This document shows, piece by piece, positions 41,499 to 51,204 of a stretch of DNA of 64,000 nt; within the stretch, counting starts at the first letter, position 1; each line of letters starts with the position of its first letter. Where the stretch lies: positions 3,658,001 to 3,722,000 of the forward strand of contig CP099977.1 of the NCBI GenBank assembly GCA_024372495.1, in the 5' to 3' direction. The notes under the pieces are model-generated. The model was not told where the DNA came from, did no database searches, and worked only from the letters and a program-made list of their open reading frames with translations. Source of the stretch: Pseudarthrobacter sp. Fe7 (GTDB lineage Bacteria; Actinomycetota; Actinomycetes; Actinomycetales; Micrococcaceae). The position numbers were made by a program, and so were the translations under genes.

Positions 41499-43551
41499 GG
41501 AATCTCCTCAAAACGCAGTGAGATGTTGTCGCCCAGGCTCCGCGATATCGCCGTCGAGCAGGATGGCCATCTCGTTTTGGGCGAGGCGGCGGGGCGGTTG
41601 GCCTTCGCGGACCAGGACAGTGCCGTTGGTGGCCTTGAGGTCGCAGAGCATCACGTGCCAGCCCTCAAGCCGGACCTCCACGTGGGACCGGGAAATGTCG
41701 CCGCCGGGGCTTGCCACCTGCACCAGCCGCGGCATCACACCGCCCTGGACCCGGGACACCGATGGCTGCCGGCCGATGACCATCGACTGGTCCAGGTCCA
41801 GCAGGTCTCCGGTGGACAGCCGCATCCGGCCCAGCCGGGGCCTTGCCACCTGCACCGCGTCCGGCAACAAGGCGGCCCCGCAGGCGCTGCACTGGGCACG
41901 GGTGGGCGGGTTGGCGTGGCCCTGGGCGCAGACCCGGGCCAGCACCAGCGGGCCGCCGGCGGAATCCTGCCGCGCGGCAGTCGCGTTCGCGGCCGGACCC
42001 GCAGCCGAGCCCGCAAGGCTGCTTTTCATGACCGTCTGGCCATCATGGTCGGGGTCGAAGCCCGCGGCCTCCTGGCCCGGAACAGGATTGTGGTCCTGCG
42101 GGTTGGACGGCGCCTGGTTGTGCACTGGGGCAGGCTCATAGGCCGGAGCGGGACCGTGCACGGCGGCAGGCTCCCGGCCGGGGGCATTGCTGCCAATGCC
42201 AGGGGCCGGCGCCGGGCCGGGCGCCGCCCCGCCGGTCCGCCAGGGAACCGAATCGATGAGGACCCCGGTGGAGGCTGCCCGCGGCGGGACGGCAGCGTCA
42301 TGGTCCGCACCGGCGCCAGGCCCGGAGTGACCCATGGGCCCGTCTTCTGCTGCGCCGGCTTCTGCTGCTTTGGAACCAGCTGCCGGGCCATCCGCGGCCA
42401 GGTCCTCCGCTGTACCAAGGGCCGCAAGCGGTTCGGCCGCGGGGAGTGCCGGCTGTTGCTGCGGCATGACGTGGCCGGAGTCGGCGTCGGGGTCTTCGCG
42501 CACGGCGGCGTCTTCGATGTTCCGCATCACGGTCCGGTCCCACAAGTGGTCGTAGGACGTGGTCATCTCCACGGCGGGAGCTTCCTCAGCGTGGTTCGCG
42601 GCAGCGGCGGTTGGCCCTGCGGCTGGCGAGCCTGCGCCGGCTGCCACCGGGTCCGGTAATTCTGCGCCTGGTACCTCGGTGCCGATCGATTCCACGGCAC
42701 CGTCCTCCTCAACGAGCTCTCCGTCAACGTCGATGATCGCGCCCGGGGCGATGGTGGCTTCCGGATCAAGGTGATGCAGGGCCGGTACGGGATCCAGCAT
42801 GACAACGGGTGGCTGCACGTCCACCGCATCAGCGGCCGGATCGGCGGCTTCAGCCGGACCGTGGGAATCTTCGCCTGGTTCAACGGGATCCGCCGGGACG
42901 GCTTCGGCGTTAGGGGCCTGGCCTATGCCAGCGGAACTACCGGCGGGACCGTCCACCACGCCGGAAGAATGCACTGCGAACGGGCCATCCGTGGCCGCCG
43001 GAGCACCCACGGATCCCGGGCGGTCCGCTGCGGCGGGAGCACCGACGGCGGCTGGGCCGGCCGGCGCTCCAAGGGTCAGGGACCGCAGCAGCACCACGCC
43101 CTCCCCCAGCGGCAGTTCAACGGGGGGATATCCTGCCAATGGCTGCCCGGGTTGTCCGGCAGCGTTCCCTGCGGTTCCGGCGCCACCGGCAGGGATGCCC
43201 AGCAGGCACTTTCCGGGGACGACGAACCTGCGCTCGTTCCAGGTGGTCACGTCGCGGCCATCGAGGTCAACCGGCCCTCCGGGCTGCTCCACCGTCAGGT
43301 CGAGGTCGCCGCGCAGGAAGACACGCAGGGAACCGTTGAAGTCCAGGATGCCAAAGGAGGGTATGCGGGCCAGGGATCCACCCGAGCCTGCTGGTCACGG
43401 CTGCCAGGACCTCGTGCGGTTCAGGCTGCCCGCCCAGAAGCTCCCAGATGGCGCCCGCGAGTTCCGCCGGCGTCTCCGGTCCCAGGAGGACCGCCGTTCC
43501 GGACCGGACAATGCCCAGCCAAGTGCCCGGGACGTAGCTGGCGCCGGTCAT
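41495..43551 (-). CDS. Zinc-ribbon/FHA protein of the kinase cluster (two frame breaks)
   Basis: A 684-residue protein. The N-terminal globular part starts GASYVPGTWLGIVRSG, followed by a very long Ala/Pro/Gly-rich linker with Thr-containing motifs (WDRTVMRN, GQTVMKSS) that could be kinase sites. A short zinc ribbon (VCAQGHANPPTRAQCSACG) precedes a C-terminal FHA domain (MVIGRQPSVSR, ISRSHVEVRLEG, KATNGTVLV). Frame breaks at GAGCCTG 43384-43390 and CAGGCTC 41534-41540. Correction of the second changes a false end into the final FHA strand DIAELGDNISLRFEEIP, whose stop overlaps the kinase TTG. ATG 43551 overlaps the PP2C stop. Confidence 0.82.
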
Positions 43552-44474
43552 CGTCCGGGCTCCCCGTCCTGGTCCGTGATGTCCTCCACCGGTGCCGGCA
43601 GGGGCTGTGTGACAGCTTCGGATGCCGGCGGCCGCGGCAGCGTCACTTCGTCACCGTCCGCTGATGTCAGGCGGGGCGCGGTGGTGCCAACGCCGTCGTC
43701 GTTCGCCACGTTCCGGGCGTCCACCACGATGGCCGTCACGTTGTCCCGGCCACCGCTGCGCAGGGCAGCCTGGATCAGGGCGTCCACTGCGTCCTGCGGC
43801 TCAACCACGGAGCTGAGGATCCGGAGGATGTCGTCGTCCGACAGTTCCCCGGTAAGGCCGTCCGAGCAGACCAGCACGCGGTCGCCTTCCTCGACGGGGA
43901 GGAGCCAGTAGTCAGCTTCCGTTTCGTCCCCGGTCCCCAGGGCGCGGGTGACCACGTGGCGGCGGGGGTGGACGGTGGCTTCCTGGGCGGTGATCTCGCC
44001 CGCGTCGACAAGTTCCTGGACCTCGGAGTGGTCCACGCTGATCTGCTCGAACCGGCCCTGGCTGAGCCGGTAGGTACGCGAATCACCGATGTTCAGGACC
44101 AGCCAGTACGGCATGCCCATCTGCTCCACCAGGACAGCGCCGGTCAGGGTGGTGCCGGCGCGGGCGCCGGTGGCCTCGCGGATGGAGTTGTCCGCGCGGA
44201 CCAGGTACTGCTGGACCACAGCGGCCGTGATGCTCCGCTCCCCCGTACTGACCTGGGGCATTTCGGCCAGGGCCCGCACGCACAGGCCGCTGGCGATCTC
44301 GCCGGCCTCGTGCCCTCCCATGCCGTCAGCTACGGCGAAGACGGGGTCGGCGGCAATGTAGGAATCCTCGTTCAGCTCCCTGCGGAGTCCCCGGTCCGTC
44401 CCGTAGCCGTAAGTGAGGCTGAGGCCCGGCCCCGGCTGGATGGGTGGGGAAACACTGGCGGGGTGCTGGTTCAT
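43548..44474 (-). CDS. PP2C-family protein phosphatase
   Basis: A 308-residue metal-dependent Ser/Thr phosphatase. The PP2C motifs are present: NEDSYIAADPVFAVADGMGGHEAGE for metal binding, LVLNIGDSRTYRLSQG, RVLVCSDGLTGELSDDD and the closing SGGRDNVTAIVVD. It lacks a membrane helix, so it is probably cytoplasmic and reverses the kinase. ATG 44474 overlaps the stop of the RDD/FHA gene, and its stop overlaps the next start, both in ATGA. Its C-terminal 50 residues are Pro/Thr/Glu-rich and likely unstructured. Confidence 0.95.
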   Translation of the reverse strand: MNQHPASVSPPIQPGPGLSLTYGYGTDRGLRRELNEDSYIAADPVFAVADGMGGHEAGEIASGLCVRALAEMPQVSTGERSITAAVVQQYLVRADNSIREATGARAGTTLTGAVLVEQMGMPYWLVLNIGDSRTYRLSQGRFEQISVDHSEVQELVDAGEITAQEATVHPRRHVVTRALGTGDETEADYWLLPVEEGDRVLVCSDGLTGELSDDDILRILSSVVEPQDAVDALIQAALRSGGRDNVTAIVVDARNVANDDGVGTTAPRLTSADGDEVTLPRPPASEAVTQPLPAPVEDITDQDGEPGR

Positions 44475-46192
44475 GCCTGTCCTAGGTAAAAGGTACGGTC
44501 TCCAAAGTGCACGCTGGATCCCGGGGTAACAAACGTGGGGACGCCCGGCACCAGGGGTGTGCGCAGGCCGTCCGGGGTGGTGACGGCGCTTCCGTTGGTC
44601 GACTGCCGGTCCGTCACCCAGATGCCTGCGCCGTCGGTGAGCAGGTGCAGGTGGGTCTTGGAGATGGAGCGGCCGGGATCGTCCACGGCCAGCAGCTGGG
44701 CGTGCTGTTCGCCGGCCTGTCCCACGGGGTTGCGGCCGACCAGGACATTGCGGTCCAGTTGGAAGTCGCGGCCGTCGTCCAGGCGGATACGGAGGACGGC
44801 AACGGGGGCCGGCCCGGCGGTCCCGGGGCGCACCTGGGTGCGTTCGACGTCGTCGTCCGCGTGCGGCGGAGGCATCCGATGGCCGGACGGGGCGCCCGGG
44901 GAATTGGTGGCTGGCGGCGCGAAGGAGGCCGGTGAGGTGTAGGGCATGGTCTGCGAGGGCATGGGGGCCGACGGCGCAGGTGCTTGGGGCGCGGGGTTGT
45001 AGGGGGCTGGGCCCTGCGGGGCTGGGGCCTGCGATGCGGGCATCTGGGGTGCCGAAAATTGGGGTGCCGGAGCCTGGGGTCCGTTGGCCTGCGGCACCGC
45101 TGCCCCCTGCAACGGGTTGAACGGGGCTGGCGCCTGTGGCCCAGGAGCCGGGGGCTGTGCGGATCCAGCACCCGCAGCGTGCGGCGCGTTGGCGCCGGCC
45201 ACCGGGGAGAGCACCTGCTGCACGGGCGGCAGGTCCAGGGGCGCGAAACTGTAGGGGCCCTGGATGCCACCGGTGGTGATGGGGTCCCTGCCCTCCTTGA
45301 CGTCGAAGACCAGGGTTTTGGCAGCGGTGTCATTCCAGGCTCCGCAGCCCGCCGTTCTTGTCCCAGCGGTTGGACACCACAACCAGCACAGCCCAGGCGC
45401 CACCCACCAGGAGCAGCGGGCCAAGGACGAACAGTGCGGCGTCAAACCATTTAAAACCACTATCAGCACTGCCGCGGGCAAGGCCAGGAGGATGCCGGCC
45501 CCGGTGATGAGGCCGCGCAGGAATACCGGTCCGGCGCCGGGCGCGTAACCGTCCTGGTCCGCGCTGCGGATGCCCATGGCCAGGTTGCCGGGGGTCTTGC
45601 CGGTGCGGGATTCCAGCCCCAGTACCACGAACAGGTAGGCCAGCGTGAGGCCAAGGCCGATTCCGCCAAACAGCACCAGAGACGAGGTGTCGTAGACGAT
45701 GAAGCCGCCGCTCCTGGTCCGCGTGATCCCGGCGAATCCGATGGCAAACGTCACCACCAGCACCGCCACCCCGGGCAGCCAGTCGATGACGGCAGCGCCA
45801 AGGCGCTTGCCCGTCGCAGCCGGAACAAGCTGAAGGTTCACTGCCATACCCGTTCCTCCCCCTGGAGCGGCTTCCACCCTGGTGGAACCGCCGGTCCTGC
45901 CCGGACCGGCGTCCGAGTGCAGGGTGCTCCTGCGTGCGGTGCCAGTAAATTCGGGGCCCGCCAACTGACTTGCCGGGGGCCTTTCTACTACCGGGATAGT
46001 ACCGGGAATCCCGGGCGTATGCGCGGGGCGCGCCTCCCGGGCATCACTCCTGCCCTGGTCCACCAGCGGGTCCGGGGTGCGGGTGCGGCGCGCCGCCCGG
46101 TTGGGCAGCGGCGCGCCGCAGGCGGTGCAGAAGGAGGCTCCCGCGCGGGTCTGCTGTTGGCAGCGCGGGCAGCGTTCAGGGTCGGGCATCAC
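44471..46192 (-). CDS. Zinc-ribbon, RDD membrane and FHA protein (two compensating frame breaks)
   Basis: A 573-residue protein with an N-terminal zinc ribbon (CPRCQQQTRAGASFCTACG), an RDD-type membrane domain of about four helices (GKRLGAAVIDWLPGVAVL, ESRTGKTPGNLAMGI), a Pro/Ala/Gln-rich linker with repeated AP-Q motifs and a C-terminal FHA domain (VLVGRNPVGQ, SKTHLHLLTDG, QSTNGSAV). The frame drifts between the T run 45450-45452 (one base lost) and CAGGCTC 45336-45342 (one base gained), so about 36 residues read wrongly. The corrected stretch is WFDAALFVLGPLLLVGG and GLRSWNDTAAKTL. It overlaps both neighbours by four bases. Confidence 0.85.
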   Translation of the reverse strand: MMPDPERCPRCQQQTRAGASFCTACGAPLPNRAARRTRTPDPLVDQGRSDAREARPAHTPGIPGTIPVVERPPASQLAGPEFTGTARRSTLHSDAGPGRTGGSTRVEAAPGGGTGMAVNLQLVPAATGKRLGAAVIDWLPGVAVLVVTFAIGFAGITRTRSGGFIVYDTSSLVLFGGIGLGLTLAYLFVVLGLESRTGKTPGNLAMGIRSADQDGYAPGAGPVFLRGLITGAGILLALPAAVLIVVLNGLTPHCSSLARCSWWVAPGLCWLWCPTAGTRTAGCGAWNDTAAKTLVFDVKEGRDPITTGGIQGPYSFAPLDLPPVQQVLSPVAGANAPHAAGAGSAQPPAPGPQAPAPFNPLQGAAVPQANGPQAPAPQFSAPQMPASQAPAPQGPAPYNPAPQAPAPSAPMPSQTMPYTSPASFAPPATNSPGAPSGHRMPPPHADDDVERTQVRPGTAGPAPVAVLRIRLDDGRDFQLDRNVLVGRNPVGQAGEQHAQLLAVDDPGRSISKTHLHLLTDGAGIWVTDRQSTNGSAVTTPDGLRTPLVPGVPTFVTPGSSVHFGDRTFYLGQA

Positions 46193-48765
46193 TGCTGCTC
46201 TGGTCCTTGCTGGTCTGGCAGTCCTTGCTGCTTTGGTCCTTGCTGGTGGGGCGGCGCATCAGCACCGCCGGTGGCACGGCTGCGGCGGGCAGCGACGAAC
46301 CCGGACACCGCCGGGAGTACCCGGCGGGCGCCGCGCAGGCTAAGGCCCTTGCCGGAGTTCATCGCCGTCCGGGCGTCGGCAAGCAGCGACCGCGGCGAGA
46401 ACCGTGCCTGCTGCCGCCGCCAGAATCCCATGGAGGAGGTCATCTCCTTGAGGGACCCATCAACGATGGTCCAGTACTCACGGACATCCTCCTCGCTGGG
46501 CTCCCCCGCTCCGAAGATGGAGGCGTCCGCCCGGCGCGCCAGCATGGTGGTGGTTCCCTGGGTGGCGGGAAACGATTCGGCCAGGACGGCAGCACTTTCG
46601 CGCCGCGTCGAGCGGGTGTCGACGGCGGCGCCCAGGTCTGTCGCCAGGCTCACCACCTCGCTCCAGCCTCCGCCGACCCGCTGGGCGGGGTGGCCGTCAC
46701 GGAAACGCGACTTCCGCCGTCGTGTCTTCAACAGGGCGATCAGCAACAGAGGCAGGGCCAGGACCACCAAAGGGATCGCGACGACGCCCAGCGCACCCAG
46801 GAGGGCACCCCAGAACAGCCACGGGTTGTTCTTCTTCTGGTCGGCGTCCAGCGCGTCCGGAGAGGAGTCCGGCGGCAGGTCCGCCGGCTCCTGCGGCGGG
46901 GGCGGCGGCTGCAGCACCTGCGGCTTGGGCTTGGACTTGTTTTCGGGGTCCGGCGGGATGGGGATGTTGTCCTTGGGCGGGGTGGGATCGAAGCTGACCC
47001 AGCCCACCCGCTCGAACGCCACTTCCACCCAGGCGTGGACGTCCTTGCCGGTGATCTTGACCTCGCCTGCGCCGTTCTCCGGGCTGGTGGGCTCAGGGTA
47101 GAACCCCATCACCACGCGCGACGGGATGCCCAGATGGCGGAGCATCAGGGACATGGCCACGGCGTACTGTTCATCGTCGCCCAGCATCTGCTTGGCCGTC
47201 AGCAGGCTGCGGATGCGGGCTGAGCCGTGGCCGGAGACGCTGGGCAGCTGGCCCTCGCTGACCAACCCGTTACTGAAGGCACCGGTCTTCTGGAAATGGG
47301 CTTCGATCTGGCGCACCCGGTCGATGGCGGTGGGCGCATCGGCGGACAGGTCATTGGCCTGGGACCCCACAACCGGCGGCACCTCCAGGGCGTCCGGAAG
47401 GGCAACCTTGGCGAAGTCGTACTGCGTTAGCTGCCCATGCTCGAGCTTGACGGGATCGGAGACCTGGACGCTGTAGGAGTCGCCGCGGGACAGCCCGCTG
47501 GTGGTTACGGCGGTGTCGGACCCCGGGTTGAAATAGAGGCCTGCGGCCGCGGGCGAGCCGGCCTGGTCAAAGCTGATGCCGGTGGTCTTCCGGCCACCCG
47601 GGACGAAATAGCCCTGGTAGTCCTCGATGTTGATGCTGATCGAGTAGTCATTGGTGGGCACCACACCGGATGAGTCGGCGAGGGTGTTGATGGATTTCGC
47701 ATCCCCCACCTTGCTGAAGTTTCCGGAGCCATTGGGGTCCATGTTGTAGTTGGTGCCGTTGAAGGCGTCGAGGGCGCCGAGCCGGACCCGGCCGTCCTTC
47801 GGGAGGCCCTTGACCACGAACAGGGTGTCGTCCTTTTTGTCCTTCACGTACGTCCGGAAGCTTGCCAGGGGCGTGATGTAGTCCTTGGGATCGAACGGCG
47901 GCACCACCGCGTTGCGGAGGACCTTCCGGTCCTCTCCGGCGCTGACCAGCGGGGCGGCCACGGCGGTGATCCCCACGCTGAGGGCAATGACTCCGGCGGC
48001 CATGCCCAGGCGGCGGATCCTGGCGCGCCGCGTGGCGGCCGTGTCCGTCTGCGGGTTATTGACCGACACCCGGCGGGTGCTGTTGCGCCGGAGGGCATCA
48101 CGGCGGAAGGTCGCCCAGGCGATGCCGAGGACGGTCAGGCCAATGCCGCGTTCCAGCGTCAGGAACGCGGCGTTGGTGCTGAATGCGATGCCGGTGACGA
48201 ACAGGACCAGCACCGGCAGGAGGGGCAGGTAGGGGCTTTTTGCCCGCCAGGTCAGCAGCGCGGCCACGAGCGCCGTGATCAATGAGCTCAGGAAGGGGAC
48301 AATGAGAACGCCGCCGGCGGTTCCCACCGGAACACCCACGGTGAGCATGTCCTTCCAGGCGAACACAACGCCCAGGAGCAGGGTCCGCAGCGAATCCAGG
48401 CTGGGGACGAAGCCTGCAATGGCGGAGTCCGGCACCGCCAGCCAGGTCCCGAAGACCAGGTAGGCGGCAAGGGCCAGTGCGGTGGTGATCAGAAGGCCCA
48501 GGCGCAGGTGCGCGTTGGCCGCGCCGATGGCCAGGCCCAGGATGATACCGCCGAATCCGGACAGGAGGTAGTAGGGGTCCCCGCCGAAGCTCAGGCCAAA
48601 GCCGAGCAGGCCCAGCCCCAGGAGCACCACCAGGGCGCCGGCGTCGAGCAGGAAGTGCCAGCGCGGCTGGCCGTCCGCGAAGGCGGAGTCGGTAGTGGCT
48701 GCCTTGCGGCGGGTCCGGGTTTGCGGGAACTGGGTTTGTGGCGAACGGCCCGGTGCGGTGCTCAT
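46189..48765 (-). CDS. Transglutaminase-fold membrane protein (TgpA-like), catalytic Cys missing
   Basis: An 858-residue protein with an N-terminal block of about six to seven helices, an extracytoplasmic transglutaminase-like domain, a Pro-rich stalk and a final membrane helix (LLGALGVVAIPLVVLALPL) with a cytoplasmic tail. The core helix reads LGDDEQYAVAMSLMLRHLGI, so the nucleophile Cys expected in GDCEQFA-like proteins is Asp (about residue 530). The His (DVHAWVEV) and Asp (FDPTPP) are kept. It may bind rather than cross-link. ATG 48765 overlaps the DUF58 stop. The sequence runs in the same frame as the upstream gene, so callers may fuse the two. Confidence 0.88.
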   Translation of the reverse strand: MSTAPGRSPQTQFPQTRTRRKAATTDSAFADGQPRWHFLLDAGALVVLLGLGLLGFGLSFGGDPYYLLSGFGGIILGLAIGAANAHLRLGLLITTALALAAYLVFGTWLAVPDSAIAGFVPSLDSLRTLLLGVVFAWKDMLTVGVPVGTAGGVLIVPFLSSLITALVAALLTWRAKSPYLPLLPVLVLFVTGIAFSTNAAFLTLERGIGLTVLGIAWATFRRDALRRNSTRRVSVNNPQTDTAATRRARIRRLGMAAGVIALSVGITAVAAPLVSAGEDRKVLRNAVVPPFDPKDYITPLASFRTYVKDKKDDTLFVVKGLPKDGRVRLGALDAFNGTNYNMDPNGSGNFSKVGDAKSINTLADSSGVVPTNDYSISINIEDYQGYFVPGGRKTTGISFDQAGSPAAAGLYFNPGSDTAVTTSGLSRGDSYSVQVSDPVKLEHGQLTQYDFAKVALPDALEVPPVVGSQANDLSADAPTAIDRVRQIEAHFQKTGAFSNGLVSEGQLPSVSGHGSARIRSLLTAKQMLGDDEQYAVAMSLMLRHLGIPSRVVMGFYPEPTSPENGAGEVKITGKDVHAWVEVAFERVGWVSFDPTPPKDNIPIPPDPENKSKPKPQVLQPPPPPQEPADLPPDSSPDALDADQKKNNPWLFWGALLGALGVVAIPLVVLALPLLLIALLKTRRRKSRFRDGHPAQRVGGGWSEVVSLATDLGAAVDTRSTRRESAAVLAESFPATQGTTTMLARRADASIFGAGEPSEEDVREYWTIVDGSLKEMTSSMGFWRRQQARFSPRSLLADARTAMNSGKGLSLRGARRVLPAVSGFVAARRSRATGGADAPPHQQGPKQQGLPDQQGPEQQ

Positions 48766-50106
48766 GCTGCCGCCTTTCTCAGCACGATGGCAAGGTCGGC
48801 CAGGTCGCCGAGCGTGAGGACAGTCAGGTCTGCGATGTTGGCCCTGGTGGGGGCCGCCCCGGCTTCCACCCGGACCGCCAGGCTGCGCACGCCGGGCGGG
48901 ACGGAGGCGGCGGCGGTACGGAGCCTGGGTTGCCGTTACATTGCTGCCCACCACGAAGAAGACCACGGAGGCGTTGGGTACGGTATCGGCCAGGGTCCGG
49001 GCGAGGTCGACGGCGGTCCGGCGCATCGGGGTGCCGACGATCCGGGTCATGTCATCGAGCATGTTGCGTCCGGTTTCGCAGCGCAGGGGTCCCTTTTGGG
49101 TCAGGACGTCCAGCTCACGCTGTTCGCGGATGGCCTGCCGGCCGATGGAGGCGGCCACCGAGATGGCCATCTCAAATTCGGTTTCGGAGGCGTATTCGTC
49201 GGTGTTGATGGACAGCGAGATGGCCAGGTGGGCGCGTCGCGTTTCCTCGAACTGGCGGACCATGAGTTTGTTGGTGCGGGCCGTGGTTTTCCAGTGGATG
49301 TGCCTGCGGTCATCGCCGGGTACGTAGTCGCGCAGGGCGTGGAAGGAGACGTCCGCGCTGGAGAGGTCCGTGGTGGGCATGCCTTCGAGGTCGCGGATGA
49401 AGCCTGCGGCGGAGCCAGCCAGGGCAACGGTGCGCGGATGGACGAAGAGGTCCTCCGGCTCGGTCCAGAGGACCTGGCGGCGCAGCAGGTGCAGCGGGTC
49501 CGCCCGCACGGAGCGGACCGGTCCCACCACGATGACGGCGCGCCGGGCGGTGGGGATGGTGAACAGGTCCTCGTGGACCTGGCCGGGCTTCATCCGGGGC
49601 AGGTGGAACACGGCCGTGGTGCTGCCAACCGGCAGTTCCAGGGCGGCCGGCAGGAGGGGACGTGCGGAGGTGTTGGAGACGGCGATGCTGCCGACGGCGC
49701 TGTCCCCCACGGCCACCCGGGTGCGGGCGAGGTCCAGGACCACCCCGTATGAGGACCGTCCCAGGATGAAGGCCACCGCGATGACGAACATGGCGAACGC
49801 GGCAATGGAGGCTGCCGTGGCTTCCTGCCAGCCGAAGGCCTGGCCGGTGGTCCAGAGCAGGATGGCGGCTGCAAGGACTGACCAGCCCAGGATGCTGACA
49901 ACGGAAAGAACCGGCCACGCATACTTCAGCCAGTTATCCCGAACAGACCGCCAAGCGGGCGTCAGGGCCTGGAGTGCGGTGCTGCTGGCCTCGGACCACA
50001 CTGCTGCGGGGTGCAGCCGGGTGGGGCGGCCGTTCCGATGGAAGAGCTGCTGGAATCGCTCCGCGAGCCGGGTCAACGGGGTGCCGCTGGACGTGCCGTC
50101 GGACAT
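48762..50106 (-). CDS. DUF58 protein (one-base frame break)
   Basis: A 447-residue protein with two N-terminal membrane helices (YAWPVLSVVSILGWSVL, AASIAAFAMFVIAVAFIL) and a vWA-like DUF58 domain carrying the signature RDYVPGDDRRHIHWKTTAR. DUF58 proteins work with MoxR ATPases as chaperone-like or metal-insertion modules for envelope proteins. ATG at 50106. The frame breaks at GAGCCTG 48921-48927. Reading GAGCTG gives VTATQLRTAAASVPPG and a stop overlapping the next start (ATGA). Without correction the frame runs on into the transglutaminase gene. It follows moxR by 73 bases. Confidence 0.88.
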
Positions 50107-50179
50107 AGGGGTGTGCCTTCGTTGTTTTTGCGCTGGAATGGAATGGCGGTGCAGCAGCTTTCGGCTGCCGCTGGACGGC

Positions 50180-51151
50180 TCAGGCGTTGGTGCGCTGCTG
50201 CGGGGCGGCGACGTCGGCCAGGATCCTGGTCAGCACGGCCTCGGCGGTGGCGCCGGAGAACTCGGCTTCGGGGTCCATCACGAACCGGTGGGTCCACACC
50301 ACGGAGGCGAGTTCCTTGATGTCGTCCGGCAGGACGAAGTTCCGGCCCTGGGCGGCGGCCCAGACCTTGGCGGCCCGGACCATGGCCAGGGCGCCGCGGA
50401 CGGAAACACCGAGCCGGGTTTCCGGCGCGCTGCGGGTCTCCTCGCACAGCCGGGAGATGTACTCCAGCACGGCGGTGTCCACGTGTGCGGTGGCGGCGAG
50501 GTCGGCCATGTCCGCTACCGCCTGGGTGGTGATGACCGCGGACAGTTCAGTGGAACGGTCCTTCAGGTTGCTGCCGCCGAGGAGCCGGACAGTGGACGCG
50601 TGGTCCGGGTAGCCGATGGAGGTCTTGATCAGGAAGCGGTCAAGCTGGGCCTCGGGAAGGCGGTAGGTGCCGGCCTGCTCGATCGGGTTCTGGGTGGCCA
50701 TGACCATGAACGGCCGGCCCGCGGAGTAGGTGACACCGTCCACTGTCACGCGCGATTCCTCCATGACCTCCAGCAGCGCCGACTGGGTCTTGGGCGAGGC
50801 ACGGTTGATTTCATCAGCCAGGACAATGTTGTTGAAGATCGGGCCCTTGTGGAACTCGAATTTCTGCGTCTTCTGGTCGTAGATGGTCACGCCGGTCACG
50901 TCGGAGGGAAGCAGGTCCGGGGTGAACTGGATGCGGTTGTTGGAGCCCTGCACGGTGGCGGCAAGGGCGCGTGCCAGCGAGGTCTTGCCGGTGCCGGGTG
51001 CGTCCTCGAACAGGACGTGGCCCTCGGCCAGCATGGCCGTGAAGGTCAGCCGGATGACATGTTCCTTGCCCAGCACCGCCTGCCCCACGTTGGCAACCAG
51101 TTTTTCGAATGTGCCGGCAAACCACTCGGCTTGCTCCATGGTCATGGTCAT
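50180..51151 (-). CDS. MoxR-family AAA+ ATPase
   Basis: A 323-residue MoxR ATPase. Walker A is EDAPGTGKTSLARA, Walker B is IVLADEINRASPKTQSALLE, sensor 1 is VMATQNPIEQAGTYRLPEAQ, and the C-terminal lid holds SVRGALAMVRAAKVWA. The ATG at 51151 (followed by two more in-frame ATGs) has GAGGAA seven bases before it. MoxR proteins form rings that remodel partner proteins, usually with DUF58/vWA partners. Here both a DUF58 gene and the transglutaminase-fold gene follow. Fifty-three bases separate it from the second giant gene. Confidence 0.95.
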   Translation of the reverse strand: MTMTMEQAEWFAGTFEKLVANVGQAVLGKEHVIRLTFTAMLAEGHVLFEDAPGTGKTSLARALAATVQGSNNRIQFTPDLLPSDVTGVTIYDQKTQKFEFHKGPIFNNIVLADEINRASPKTQSALLEVMEESRVTVDGVTYSAGRPFMVMATQNPIEQAGTYRLPEAQLDRFLIKTSIGYPDHASTVRLLGGSNLKDRSTELSAVITTQAVADMADLAATAHVDTAVLEYISRLCEETRSAPETRLGVSVRGALAMVRAAKVWAAAQGRNFVLPDDIKELASVVWTHRFVMDPEAEFSGATAEAVLTRILADVAAPQQRTNA

Positions 51152-51204
51152 GAAAAGTTCCTCATCTTCTTAACATTTCGGTAGGAGTTATTTGGCCTGG
51201 CGGA

